This document shows positions 34,701-45,720 of a stretch of DNA of 58,344 nucleotides, in pieces. The notes under the pieces were generated by a model that saw only the letters and a program-made list of their open reading frames with translations, was not told the DNA's origin and did not search any database. The stretch's first letter is position 1; each line of letters starts with the position of its first letter. The stretch lies in the NCBI RefSeq assembly GCF_963678635.1, contig NC_087069.1, positions 11,907,186 through 11,965,529 of the forward strand, in the 5' to 3' direction. This DNA comes from Symsagittifera roscoffensis (Eukaryota > Xenacoelomorpha > Acoela > Convolutidae). Made by a program: the position numbers and the translations under genes.

Positions 34701-35155
34701 GTTTGATTGGGATTGCAAGATTCCGATAAAGCTGATATATCGTTATTTAGATCTGCAATCTTGGAACGAATGGTATCTATCTCCCGCTCGTCAAACCATT
34801 CTTTTGCTTCGTCGCTCAGAAAAGTCGTCAAACTTTCCTCGCCTTGGAACCAGTAGTAAATAAAACTTGAGTCGTCTAGCTTGCTCAATTCGATATCATT
34901 CTGACTCAAAGTGTTTTGTAGCGACTCACGTTTCAATGTGAACTCTTCAAATAAGCAGCCAAGTTCTTCCTTAGCTGGCGTGGGAGTTTTTTTGGGGCAA
35001 GAATCTATGCTATCCCACGAGTAGAACGTGGCGCTAATCATTTTTTTTGTAACCGGGTTGATTTTGTGTTTGCTCAAAACATTGTTCAATTTCGTTTCAA
35101 AACTCCGTTGCTCCGAAGAGTCAATGCTTTCATCGGGGTCTTCAGAAGCCTCCAT
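28796..35155 (-). CDS. Giant dynamin-superfamily GTPase (GBP/atlastin/VLIG-like) with Cys/His-rich region
   Basis: The gene has one uninterrupted frame of 2119 codons; the ATG at 35155 has an in-frame TGA 6 nt upstream. Residues 1-700 are helical and acidic with no domain I recognise. Residues 740-960 look like repeated beta strands, perhaps a propeller. The G domain lies at about 1130-1400. G1 is GKQSTGKS (1153-1160), the switch I Thr is T1179 in CTDGCWM, G3 is DFEG (1198-1201) in LDFEGLGSFER, and the G4 position is N1268-D1269 in VINDV, where GBPs have Arg-Asp. The GCWM and EGLG signatures are typical of the GB1/RHD3 group. Residues about 1520-1920 carry many Cys and His in Cys-x3-Cys and HEGEHIC-like groups, probably binding several zinc ions. 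Residues 1935-2119 may be vWA-like. Members of this superfamily act in membrane remodelling and cell-autonomous defence; the role here is inferred. G+C is clearly above the flanks, consistent with selection. Confidence 0.85.
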   Translation of the reverse strand: MEASEDPDESIDSSEQRSFETKLNNVLSKHKINPVTKKMISATFYSWDSIDSCPKKTPTPAKEELGCLFEEFTLKRESLQNTLSQNDIELSKLDDSSFIYYWFQGEESLTTFLSDEAKEWFDEREIDTIRSKIADLNNDISALSESCNPNQTTPLLLDQSTEKKESKNANSPSDTKKLGNALNCEVKVVPLLLCSEQTQDGSKVYKFEVNQAGYQCLVDMGCSESTIPSSSYRSDETDLQQLNATSFTFVGLIGPFDAVMTSFSQEIVEKIKSSDILDQSGLYLIRIENENNVFVIYYSQNDEDFEAVKKDSKLVHFLRYLSELTHQVIFCPSETGENLFTNNSDISKPKRMQLFACQDKLQEPEACHATELGAIPIKLSDCEDVYASDTAFCLISKQMLPTNKIERRNEKTTKDQLIKTLQFFDFHELFQLNKPIKYELVRHFFPQAWKSIQNNVSNDLKKLNPPPPESSEEVLADAIAFHFIQKHFPLEYSILENFFPKKESGKSLAWEIHKTDKKYLEVIERADIPRLESAFEDAPDDNKYFIRKQLLKIYLDKEKPKSWGETLSFWTKEKPWKWATLKAEALKLCGTDDAVSLAITKEADFASKPEFSDWVKLQLPNFIEYFSCQVKSICAQRKIFENYAEQIDERYSVYKSKKSRLLIQANVWFDKIRIPPKSNDKITGIRTIESENWQYEVSYAKAIWIPPRQEIRISFPVFEKTKSKTAEPDEVNIGHFNFKSFESFRLQEYFLLSQAYPVDETAVVILMNKSITEDSGAALEHSAKIQVLPSSNICNPIRHPITSSSFDSKTRHLAIFCQEKPTTILLIKFEQGYRNTQSSKQIEFGELIGALEIFQFCFQHKSPWLWVSVRKREGSFFCKYNYATMKLLPIENLNGISSKLACTPNGHSVLNFSEYCDVKLLMTGTGNVLPKTLTFCGNLKYIKLTQVKNQILMLQKHENRVFATKLEISGALYPNLADEVDNKTHQLDEWHWIRSISLMYNKFPCNDLLASEQPVNQFWIALPSNASPTYTKNISNELKSVRSELKKNNKPTDYMKIDPGIANVSDTFLSSFLGTNQLTNQSIGSFLIKLITFIPVQIARTQANQLVLMNGMEPMNLESVKSTIELAASISFELYNAVFRMWTGNVKVISSMGKQSTGKSFTLNHLTGSSFNISGARCTDGCWMSVKTTEDCMYVILDFEGLGSFERSDQEDMILSLLNSAISSITLFKCEKRFERDMERLLHNMTLGCNQFKGAESLFRGFFVMVINDVAESDINETVHEFRQKIAMVINKSEKNFISQLFRSGYGILSFPLFATEAYYEQMHELLEMVNKSAPSLFKDGDMFASTLKLVLAKLAIGDFTPLGRQQFDERIGFLESKIQCAVDYGQLSSKTPKTPDDRLKKIGDRRFEIKTTKTVDVFLHSIIIDDLCLTFSEDVLAFFLTRFESEFPISHKNNKLWRTSLQDFVSECIKFRFERVEIWLIENLSPWKDSEDSSVVESIKKKMADWQTNWLIYQKQYSFCEEKCKQCFLKCTKIVDHSYDIKHNCSTDHKCKELCAHCQKQLKNMCGLQFGHEGEHICTQIKHVCNDPCKYNNQNGCEGKCQKEITHTGFHQCSQKSHKCKKKCSLETCSGSCIAEVDTPHSVHKCSREKCDSKCCVGECPNSCENEDHFHGTGMDAQFRAEQELPVKDYPVFTGHFCGNEHPCKFDCQKEGHCHKVAERAEKEEEQNYEGAISSFKYSLKFKEVGKKMLCWIKIPPYEKNHEGVHICSSNSHSCTVQCPTCDNFCDKPVGHEKKAGDVLHDTSHGNMVKRFFHANEDEIQIGAHKYTVGESSIAEMCHIFCNELGRGHIHVVQCQNDETNATCREVKGEKRHQTTKYKPDVLKEKDEMTHKAYWASINFKDPSSNSAKESFGKCPVYCNSEDHDESEKSYCILDVFHDPWTSGTSTGSMKKGHVFGCSHDEKKYHFSLYLSNSDSFKGKGGESLKRFVTDFVNRRKELENGDQFSIALFCKHGSYVIANHVEVSQFNETFLQQFDEQKKRGIELTNAMDIINQEFDPNHINRSILVSDWLSNEHNQRMKEIYCEKKGCDISKITTLDEEKDYRVASARHPPSVGISV

Positions 35156-35170
35156 TATTCACCGTTGTTG

Positions 35171-35255
35171 CTGAAAGAATAAATAGGTAAAATTTTAAAA
35201 TATGATCCCTCAATTTCAATAAAATGCCACAGTTGTATCTTGTATTAATACTAAC
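35171..35255 (-). other. Candidate 5'-UTR intron of the GTPase gene
   Basis: On the - strand a tract TATTTATTCTTTCAG ends at 35171, only 16 nt before the ATG, and is a strong 3' splice site. A donor-like ATG/GTTAGT lies at about 35255-35250. This would give an 85-nt intron and a non-coding first exon upstream. The acceptor is convincing; the donor is a guess. Confidence 0.4.
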
Positions 35256-35509
35256 CATCATTTCTAACATAAGCGTATATTGATAACCAGCCGCAGGCAG
35301 AATTTGACACCTAGCTTGAACCAGCAAAGGAGACTAAGAAAAAGGACCAAAGGAAACCAACTTGGCCCTAAGGAAACCAAAAAAAGAATAGAAGTAATTA
35401 ATTGGTCCGATACAAATAGCCCTGGTTGACCAAAACTTCTCATCATACAATTTCCAAATATAAAAAAAAACTTAATATACAATTTTATACAATTCTTTAC
35501 GTACAGAAG

Positions 35510-35970
35510 AATGTTAAATCTCTATGATAAGCATTTTTCCATATGCAATAATTGTTTGACAAGTATTTTTCCATAAATGAAAAATTTTGTGTTAGCTTAA
35601 TTTCTGCTAAACTTTGGCTTGTGTTTGTGACCAATCACAAGTGACAAACACCTTGGTTTACTCAAAGCATCAAAGTTTGGATAATCAAGCATTTACAATG
35701 CATAGAAAACGACCTAATTGTTTTCGAGTTGTTTTTCACAAATGATGTAACGAAAGTAACAAACTTTTGAATGTGGGCTAAATTTTTTAACGATGACTAT
35801 TTTTTAAAATTTGCATTTAGTCAGCCGCAGAATTTAGTTTATATTTTTTTCTTCCTTTTATGAAAATTGTACAAGAATTGTATGACAAGCATTTTCCCAT
35901 ACACTTGATGTATGGAATTTTATGGTAGGCAATTTCGGTTTATGGCAATCAAACCGGGAGTACCGTACAA
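35510..35970 (+). repeat. Dispersed repeat, copy 1 (matches about 54.29-54.37 kb inverted)
   Basis: Phrases of the form GACAAGYATTTTTCCATA recur near 35527, 35558 and 35883. The right part (GTATGGAATTTTATGG, then TTTCGGTTTATGG, then CAAACCGGGAGTACC, 35909-35962) matches the reverse complement of about 54295-54370. It lies in the putative promoter side of the GTPase gene. A GACCAATCACAAG segment flanked by TGTTTGT and ACAAACA (about 35626-35655) adds a CCAAT box inside a weak palindrome. Confidence 0.45.
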
Positions 35971-38900
35971 CTCAGATCTAAATGCGAAAAAAAATGAAAC
36001 GTTAAAACTGGTTAAAACTGGATCCTTGATAGGCAAGGAAAAAAATCACGAAACGAAACCAAAAGCCTATTAATTGAAAACACAAAACGAGTTTTTTTTG
36101 ATAAAAAAGCCTTATTGGCAAAAATATTTTCGAGATATAAAATGAATTTTGCAACGACGAACAGTTAATGAGAAGGGGAGTGTGGGAGGAAACCTTCAAT
36201 AGTTTTTTTCTCTATCATATTCGAGAAATTGCGAGCAAAAATTTTGTTCCCAAGATCTTTCATATGGAGGAAAAAGTAGAAAACTCGTGAGTTTTTCACT
36301 AATAAATGTCCAAGAAGCTGCTAATTCAAGCGAAAAAAGAAATAGTTAAACTAGTTGTGGTCATGATTGCCATTAGTAACAATTGAATACAGAAAATTTT
36401 GCCTGTAAACTGTCAGCCGAAAGCTGGATATTCAAATGAATTATTTGATTATTTTTCTGCAGAGGTTTAAAAAGCTATTTCTAGAGTAACACCTGAAACG
36501 TATAACCTAAAGTTAATTTGGATTGAAATTGTATGATTTATATTAACCTCTTGACAAGTATTACTGGAATTTTGAAATTTGAAACTGGATTGCCCAGAGA
36601 AAATTGTTAAGCAATGACCTAAATAAAAGTATGTTTTTTCTAATTTGTATTCTGAATGTGATAAGATTCTAGAGATATATGTACAGAAAAATGTTTAATA
36701 TGCTTGGTTGGTGGCAGCAGTCATCTAATATTTAATATGCATTATATTATTGAAAAGCAGATTTTTCATAGCAGCTAGAACAGCAACTTGTTGCTACAAA
36801 ATGTTTTTCTGTAGGTCAGGTGATTTCTAACTTCAATTAGAAGTTGAAAATTAGTTTTCTCGTGCTGAATTTGCTAGCTTTTGTACTTTCATAGTTATTT
36901 GAGTACTTTTTTGCAGAGGTTTGAAAAGCACTTTCTAGAGTAGCATGTGAAACGCTTAACATAAAGTTAGTTTGGATTAATTCTGTATGATTTTATTTTA
37001 GGCTGTAGATAAGCGTTGGTGAACTTTTAAACTGAATTGCCCAAAAACAGTTGTTAAGCATTGACGCAAATAAAAATGTGTTTTTCTAATTTGCCTTTAC
37101 GATTGTGATTAGATCTGGAAATATATGTACTGAAAAGTCTTTATTTTGCGTTGTTGATGACAGAAGCGTCTGATTTTTTATATGCATTTTGGTTTTGAAA
37201 ACAGGTTGTTCGTAGAAGCTAGCATAGCAACTGGTTGCTACAAATTCTTTTTTCAACAAGTCAGGTGCTTTCTAAGTTTATTTACCAATTGAAAACTTTA
37301 ATTTAATTTTAATTTGAGCTTTTAATCTGTAATTTTAATTTCTTACTCTCTTTGAAGATAATTTGAAAGTTTTGGTAAATTCTATCTGTTGTCAATTTCT
37401 TTATTTTAGCGGGTTTTGAGAAAGTTTTAGTTTGGCAAGTTTGAAATAATTAACGCGATATCGTTGGCTATACTATTGCGCCAGCAGGTAATAAGTCGGA
37501 TTGAAAAGTCATTCCGAAATCATTTAAAAGAAATAATTGGCAATTAATTAGCTATGAAGAATCTATTTTAAACTTTTTGTGAAGTCAGTTTTTTTTGTAA
37601 AAATTAATTTAAGTTTGCGAAAACTGAAAGCTTCTTCTAAACCGTTGAAACGTTTTAGGTAGGCCCAATAGAGGCTCAAGCAGCGAGTTAAACTCTTCCT
37701 TCAGTCTTCCACAATGAATCATAAAAAATCAAAACAACGGGCATTTTACGGTTCTTAAAGGTATAAACCAATTTTCAGTTTAAATAGTTATTGAATTGTT
37801 GATAATTGATCTGTGTTTCCATAAAATATTGAAAGAAACATTTTGGAATTTAAATTCATCTGCAATACTCATTTGTACATCTCTTATTTTTTATGCCCTT
37901 CAACTAAGTAGCACAAGTACTGAATACTCTCATTTTTTAAACTAAACAAAGGAAGATATGTGGAACTTGTGCAGATATGCAAAAAACATCAAATGTGTAA
38001 TTATTTTGCGTGACAATTTTGACTTGATACCAATGAGAGGTTCTGGAGACCTATAGCGAGTTTAATAACGCCGAGAAAACTTCAATTTCATGAAACATTA
38101 GCATAAATTCCTCAAACACTGCATCCACCAGTGGGTTCAAACATGGGATTTTTTTAATATTGAAGTTACACCAGGACGAACGTTGTTAGTAGACCTCAGA
38201 ATATCCTCTAAGAAAAATAATCTCTAAGAAAAAACAAAGGGAATCCCGTCAGGGATTTATATGATCTCAAAATATTTTTATGCATGAGAAAAACCACGCT
38301 GAATGTTAAAGATTCACTTCGATGGGGTTATTTTTACGATGAACTGAAATAGCAAAAACATATTTGTTTTGAGGATGGTACTTGTTAAAAGGTTTCACAA
38401 TGTAGGGTGCTACTAGAATTTATGTGTTGGATTTGCTTGTTCTGTATGTTTTTTATAATTATTTGAATGTAATCCTGCAGCGGTTTGAGAAGTGCTTTCT
38501 AGAACATTGAGTAAAACGTTCAAAATAAATCTATTTTGGAATAAACATTTATGATTTTATAATAGACTGTAAATAGTATTCGCTGGAGATTCAAAAATGA
38601 AATACTTAGAAAATGTTTTTAAGTATTGTTACAGGAAAATTCATTTTTTTTCTAATCTGTCCTCTGTTTTTGATCAGATTGTAAAGATAGTTGTACAAAA
38701 AACTTTACCAATGCGCTTTTTGCAACAGAAGTTGGCTGATATTTTGAATGCATCTATTTTTTGAAAAGCAAATTGTGCGTAGAAGCTAGAATAGCAACAT
38801 AGCTTTTTTTATTCAAATTAGCTAATTTGTAAGTTCATTTAGTTGTGCATTTTTTAAATATTGATCTATTTGCATTATAGTCCTCAATTTTAATTTGTTC

Positions 38901-41900
38901 TAATTCTGTTTACAATCAATTTGATTTTCCTACTCGAAATAGTTTTTCTCGGAAACATTTTTTGACTTTTTAGCAAAAAATCATATTTTGTGTGAAAAAA
39001 TAGCTATTCCACAAGTTCATATTTTCCAAAGCAAACTATTTGATGTCAGTTTTTTGTACTTTAGCAGTTAAATAAAATTTTATCTTGATTAGTTTGGGAT
39101 ATTTAACGATTTATAACTTAATATGATGAAAATGAAAGACGTTCATTTGTATAAGGGAAGGCCGAAGGTTCAAAGCCTCAAACAAGGTTTAGGTTCTTCC
39201 TTCTTTCTCCCCCGCTTCGTCATATGAGATTTCATGCAACTTTTGATTTGCTGTTCTCAAAAAAATTTTTTTTCAGCTTGACTGTGCATTAAATGTTTGT
39301 AATTGATTTGTGTTTTCATCAAAAAGGTGAAATAAATTTAAGAACTTAGTTTCAACCGCAAACACAAAACTTTTTTGTTCACTTCTAGTTGTTTTGTACA
39401 CCTCAACTAGGTAGTACAAGTGGATTGTTGAATATTCCTAATTTATGAACTAAACAATGGAACGAGTGGAAGAGAAAAATTTTGATAGGATTGAGCAGAT
39501 ATGCAAAAACCATCATATTCTTAACTGTTTTGCCCAACAACTTTTTTGACTTGAGACCAAAAAGAAATTCGGAGCCCTACAGCGAGTTGAATAAAGCCGC
39601 AAAAGAGTCAGTTTTGTTGGATTTAGTCAGAATTGCCTTCCAAAACATGAAATGAAAGTGAAAGCTGCAAACAACCTACCTGTTGCGTATGAGTTAGTAT
39701 AGGTATTAGTTGTTACAAGATACTTTTTCTACAAATCAGGTGTTTTCTATCTTAATTTAGATGATGAAAAATGCCAAAAGTAGAATACTACTAGTTTTCG
39801 TGTGCTGGATTTGCTAGTTTTGTTTGTTTGGTAGTTAGAGAAGTGGTTGAGAGAGGTTGAGAAGTGTCAAATGTAGGATACTACTAGCTAATGTGTGCTG
39901 GCTTTGCTAACTCTGTATAATTTATTGTAATTCGATTAAATTACTATAGAGGTTTAAGAAGCATTTTCTAGAGTAGCACCCGGAACTTAAAATATAGAGA
40001 TAGTTTGGACTGAAGTTGTATGATTATTTATTAGACTCTAGACAAGCGTTGCTGGAGCTTTACTTTAAAACTGAATCGCTCAAAAAAGTTGTTAAGCAAG
40101 GATGCAAACAAAAGAAATTAGTTGCATTCTGCCTGTGATCAAATTCTAGAATTATTTGCAAAAAAATTGCTATGTTCTGTTGGCTACAGAAATGGTCTGA
40201 TTTTTGTAAGCATTTTTAAACAAAAAATAGATTTTGCGTAGAACCTAGCATAGAAGCTGGTTCTTACAAAATACTTTTTCTACAAAGTGATTTCCAAGTT
40301 AGAGGTTGAAAATTTTCAAAAGTAGGATACTACTAGTTAACGTGTGCTGGCTTTGCTATTTCTGTATGTTTTGTAGTTATTCGTTTAAATTTTTGCCACG
40401 GTTTGAGATGAATTTTCTAGAGTAGCATCTGAAACGTATAATACAGAGTTAGTTTGGATTGAAGTTGTATGATTATATATTAAACTCTAGACAAGCGTTG
40501 CTGTAATTTTAATTTAAAATTGAAAGGCTCAAAAAAGTTTTTAAGCATTGACGAAAATAAATTAAGCATTTCTAATTTGCCATCTGAATGTGATAAGAAA
40601 TTCCAAAATAAGTTGAAGCACGCTATTTTAAATAATTATAAATGATTAGCTAAACGGTAGCCATTTAAATTTTTGTGTATAACCAGTATTTTTTAATTAA
40701 AAAGGTAATTGAAGCCATTTTTTTTATTTGTTTCTTTCCCTAAAGCAAGCTGGCCAATGAAACTTTTACCTTCTTCTAAGACGTTGATTTTTTTGGGGAA
40801 TAAACGAAGATTCAGAGCCTCAAGCGAGTTTGCTAAGTTCTTCTTCAGTCTCTTCTTCACCTAATCATATAAAAATCAAAACTACGTGCAATTTATGGTT
40901 CTAAAAGGTGTGAATCATTTTGCAGCTTAACTGTGCATTGAATTGTTTATAAGTGACGTGTATTTTCATCGAAAAGGTGAAATAAAACTAAGAACTTAAT
41001 TTCATCCGCTAACACAAAACTTTTTTTGCTCACTTCTAGTTGTTTTGTACAGCTCAACTAGGTATTACAAAAGTAGATTGTTGGATTCTCCTAATTTATA
41101 AACTAAACAATGGAACGAGTGGAAGAGAAAACTTTTGAATGGATTGAGATATGCAAAAACCATCATATTTTTAACTGTTTTGCCCAACAACTTTTTTGAC
41201 TTGAGACCAAAAAGAAATTCGGAGCCCTACAGCGAGTTGAATAAAGCCGCAAAAAAATCAGTTTCTTTGGACATGGTCATAAATGCCTTCCAAAACATGA
41301 TTTGAAAGTTGCAAACAACCTACTTGTTTGAAGAATGGTTGGTATTAGAAGGTTACCATTAGAAACCAAATTTAGCATACTACTAGCTTTGTGTGCTAGA
41401 TTTGCTGGTTTGGTTTGTTTTGTAATTATTTGACTATATTCCTGCAGCCTTTTGAGAATTGTTTTCTAGAGTAGCTTGAATTGTTTTCTATTTTATGTTA
41501 AAATGCAGATATGCGTTTCTGAAACTTTGAAAATGATTCGCTCAGAGAGATTGTTAAACAATGACGCACGTAAAATACTTTACTATTTGTCTGCTACTTG
41601 TGATCAGATTCTAGATTTATATGCAAAAATGAATGCTATGCGCAATTGGCGACAGAAATTGTCTGATTTTTGTGTCGAACCAAGTAGATTTTGCGTAGAA
41701 CCTAGCATTGAAACTGGTTAATACAAAATACTTTTTCTACAATTCAGGTGATTTCTACGTTAGAGGTTTCAAATTGTCAAACGTAGGATATTACTACTTA
41801 ATGTGTGCTGGCTTTGCTAATTCTGTATGTTTTGTAGTTATTCGATTACATTTTTGCAGAGATTTGGGAAGCATTTTCTAGAGTAGCACCTGAAACGTAT

Positions 41901-43696
41901 AATATAGAATTAGTTTGGAGTGAAATGTAGGATTAAATATTAGACTCTAGACAAGCGTTGCTGGAGCTTTAAAAATGAATCGCTCGGGAAAAGTTGCTAA
42001 GCAATGACGCAAATAAAAGTATGATTTTCTTCTAATTAACCTTCTGAATGTGATAAGACATTCCAAAATCAGTTGAAGCAAGCTATTTTAGATAATTGAT
42101 ATGTGAGTAGCTACAAAGTAGCCATTTTATTTTTTGTGTATAACAAGTTTTTTCTAATAAAATTTATTTAAAACACTTTTCTTAATTTGTTTTCTTTTCA
42201 AAAGCAAGTTGACAGAAAAAACATTTAGCTTCTTCTAAGACGTTCATTTTTTGGCGGAAAAACGAAGATTCAGAACCCCTAGCGGGTTTGTTAAGATCTT
42301 CTTCAGTCGCCCTCACTGAATAAAAAAAAGTCAAAACTACGCGCAATTTATGGTTTTGAAAGGTGTAAATCGTTTTGCTGTTAAAATGTGTATGGAATTG
42401 TTGGTATTTGTCGCGTGTTTTAATCGAAAAGGAGAAAGAACTTTTGGATTTTAGTTTCATCCGCAATAATTATTTGTGTATCTCTAGTTTTTCTATACAC
42501 TTCAACTAAGTAGCACATGTGGATTGCTGAATACTTCTAGATTATAAACTAAACAATGGAACGATTGAGAGAGAAAGTTTTTGATGGGATTGTGCAGGTA
42601 TGCAAAAAACATCATATATTTAACTGTTTTGTATAACAGTTTTTTTTCTTGGGACCAGTAAGAGTTTTGGAGCCCGACATCGTGTTAAACCTAAGTTCAT
42701 TTAGAATTTGAATTTTAGCATCTTTCTTCCTTTTTTTGATATAAATACTTTGTTCTCCCCAATAATAAATGATGTTTTTACTCTAAATAATTTTCTTAGA
42801 CTTTTGTTGACTTTTTAGCAAGTTATTTTGACGGATATTCTGTGTAAACCTGAAAAATAACGATTCCGCATGCTCACAATTTTAAAAAAGAAATTTTCTG
42901 TTGTCAATTTTTTGTAAATAAGCGGAGGTTGAGAAAATATTTTTTGTCTAGTTTGGGACATTTAACGTATGAATTTTTTCGTTATGTTATCGCGTAAGCA
43001 GCAAATAAGGTTAAGTAGCGACGAAAAAAGTTTTTCATTTTTTTTGTATGGCCAGTTTTTTGTTTATGACGCATTCAAAACACTTTTCATTTTTCAAGTT
43101 CCAAAAGTATTAAGATAGGGAAGTTTTACTTTGAAGTTCAAAATTTAACTATAAGTTGTTTCTGCGGAAATTGTAAGCTTTTTTTTCTAGGACGTTCAAT
43201 TGTTTTAGGGACGGCCAAAAGCCCAGAGCATGAAGCAGTGTGTTGGGTTCTTTGTTAATTCTCTCACATCATTTCATATTAGCATCAAAACAGTGTTTGT
43301 TTTGTTCTTCTAGAAAACCTATTTAGCAGTTAAAAATGTATCGAAGTGTTTGTAATCATCTTGTACTTTCATCGAAAAGGTGAAATAAGTCTGGCTGCTT
43401 TTTTTCATCCGCAATAGTCATTTGTGCACATCTAGACTTTTTGTAGACCTGAACTTAATAGTACAAAGAGATTGTTGAAAACACCTAACTTGTAAACTAA
43501 GCAATGGAACCAGTGGAAGAGAATGGTTTGATGGGACTGATTTTAGAGGTGTAAAATTGATTTAGTTTACATTTTTTGACTGGCACCAATGAAAGTTAGC
43601 GAGTTGAACAATGAGTTAAACTCGTGAGACATGGTCAGAAAGGCCTTAAAATTCGTTTCAGCGCACAATGTGTTGTAATTATTGGATTTGTGAATA

Positions 43697-44417
43697 CAGT
43701 GCTGATTTAAATTATCCGGAAAAATCGAACAAAACTTGAATTTTCAAACGCGTTTTTCTCAAATTGGGTTAAGATTAGAAAAAAAGTGAAGAGAACAAAA
43801 GTTGCCTAGAACTTCACCAGAATTAATTTTTTCCCCGAAATTCTCAACAAAAATTTTACCCCAAAAATGGGTCATTTTGGCTTTTTTAAATTAATCAAGA
43901 ATTACGCGGAAACTACTTTGTTAATTGATAAGAAAGTTATATCACAGGAAGCCTCTTCTGCAGCTCAACAAAGTTTAAAATGGTTAAATCTCCAAAAACC
44001 AGTAAAAGAGAAAAAATTTTCACTTGATAGTCAATAAATGTGATTTTCACTATATAAAACCCAGAGTCTTTGTTTAAAAAATTATTTTAAACAATTTTCG
44101 CAATTTTTTGGAGATTTAACCCTTCTTAAACTTTGTTGAGCTGCGTAAGTAGCTTCCTGTGATATAACTTTCTTATCAATTAACAAAGTAGTTTCCGCGT
44201 AATTCTTGATTAATTTAAAAAAGCCAAAATGACCCATTTTTGGGGTTAAATTTTTGTTGAGAATTTCGGAGAAAAAATGGCACCATATCAATTCTGGTGA
44301 AACTGTAAGCAACTTTTGTTCTCTTCACTTTTTGTCTGATCTTAACCCATTTTGAGAAAAACGCATTTGAAAATTCAAGTTTTGTTCGTTTTGTCCGGAT
44401 AATTTAAATCAGCACTG
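43697..44417. mobile_element. 721-bp fold-back element with pogo/Tigger-type ends, inserted in the array
   Basis: The left end CAGTGCTGATTTAAATTATC (then CGGA) is the reverse complement of the right end, and TA lies directly outside both ends (43695-43696 and 44418-44419). CAGTG at the tip with ATTATCCGGA inside is the usual form of pogo/Tigger-like (TcMar) termini. The inverted arms are about 300 bp each and pair at high identity around a loop of about 105 bp. The frame at 44082-44312 (- strand) and its mirror in the left arm share GHFGFFKLIKNYAETTLL, which is simply the two arms read in the same sense. There is no transposase, so this is a non-autonomous element able to form a long hairpin. 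Confidence 0.8.
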
Positions 44418-44937
44418 TATTCCTTAAAACATTAAAGTCGCGCACTGCTAATCACTTTTAAAAGACTGCAAAGCAAACTCTAGAAATCTTACTTGCAGCT
44501 CATAAATTCATTTTGAAAAAACAGGGGGCATCACTTGAAAAATTTTCTCCTCAACATTCTTTTCATTCACTAAAAAAAATTTGCTGAAATCTAAAGATTC
44601 TTTTTTGGGGTTGATTTTTGATGGGCTCTAACTTTCAAAGAATCTACCTGTTGGAAGAATGGACGTTGTGAGAAGGTTGCAAAAGGCAGAGTGCAGCTAG
44701 TTTTTGTGTAAGGGAATTGCTAGTTCTGTATGTTTTGCAATTAATTGACTATACTTCTGCAGCGGATTGAGAAGTGCTTTCTAGAGTAGACATGATACGT
44801 AAAATAGGGAGTTAGTTTGATTGAACGAAACTAGAGTATAGACTAATATAGACTGTAGCTAAGCGATGCTTGATTTTTAAAACTGACTCGCTCATAAAAA
44901 CAAAACGCAAACAAAATTATTAATTTTTTTAAATTTG

Positions 44938-45720
44938 CCCTCTGCCTGTGGTTGGATTCTAGAGAGTTATGTGAAAAAACGTATGATACGCTTTGAATGG
45001 TTTTTGATTTTATATAGACTCCAAATAACCGTTGCTGGATTTTAAAAACTGAATCGCTCAAAGTTGTTAAGCAATGACGCAAGAAAATATATTATTTTCT
45101 CAATTTGTCTTCTGCCTGTGATCGGATTCTGTAGAGTTATGTACGAAAAAACGTGTAAACGCTTCGAATGGCTTTTGATTTTACATAGAATGCAGATAAG
45201 TGTTGCTGGAATTTCAAAACTGAATCGCTCAAAACAAATTGTCAAGCAATGACGCAAAAAAAAATTATTATTTTTTCAATTTGCCTTCTGCCTGTGATCG
45301 AATTCTAGAGAGTTTTGTACAAAAAACGAGTAATACGCTTTGAATGGTTTTTGATTTTATATAGACTGCAGATATTTGTTGCTTGATTTTAAAGACTGAA
45401 TCAATCAAAACAAGTTGTTAAGCAATGACGCAAGTATAATTGTTATTTTTTTCTTACTTGCCTTCTGCCTGTGATCGAATTCTAGAGAGTTTTGTACAAA
45501 AAACGAGTAATACGCTTTGAATGGTTTTTGATTTTATATAGACTGCAGATATTTGTTGCTTGATTTTAAAGACTGAATCAATCAAAACAAGTTGTTAAGC
45601 AATGACGCAAGTATAATTGTTATTTTTTTCTAATTTGTCTTCTGCCTGTGATCGAATTCTAGAGAGTTTTGTACAAAAAACGTGTATTACGCTTTTTGAT
45701 TTTAAGTGAAGTAATTTTAA
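44938..45720 (+). repeat. 177-bp satellite, five copies
   Basis: TTCTGCCTGTGATCGAATTC starts near 45286, 45463 and 45640, exactly 177 bp apart. Older copies start near 44938 and 45107. Each copy carries the CTAGAGAGTT, ATTTTATATAGACTGCAG and GTTAAGCAATGACGCAA blocks of the larger array. The copies at 45290-45465 and 45467-45643 are nearly identical, so this sub-array expanded recently. Confidence 0.8.

Noticed and set aside
29563-34863. Several open frames of 60-148 codons on the + strand opposite the GTPase gene
   Set aside because: They are shadows of the long - strand frame: they follow its codon pattern and show no motifs of their own.
44082-44312. 76-codon frame on the - strand as a transposase fragment
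   Set aside because: It lies in one arm of the fold-back element and is mirrored in the other arm. No HTH or DDE motif is visible.
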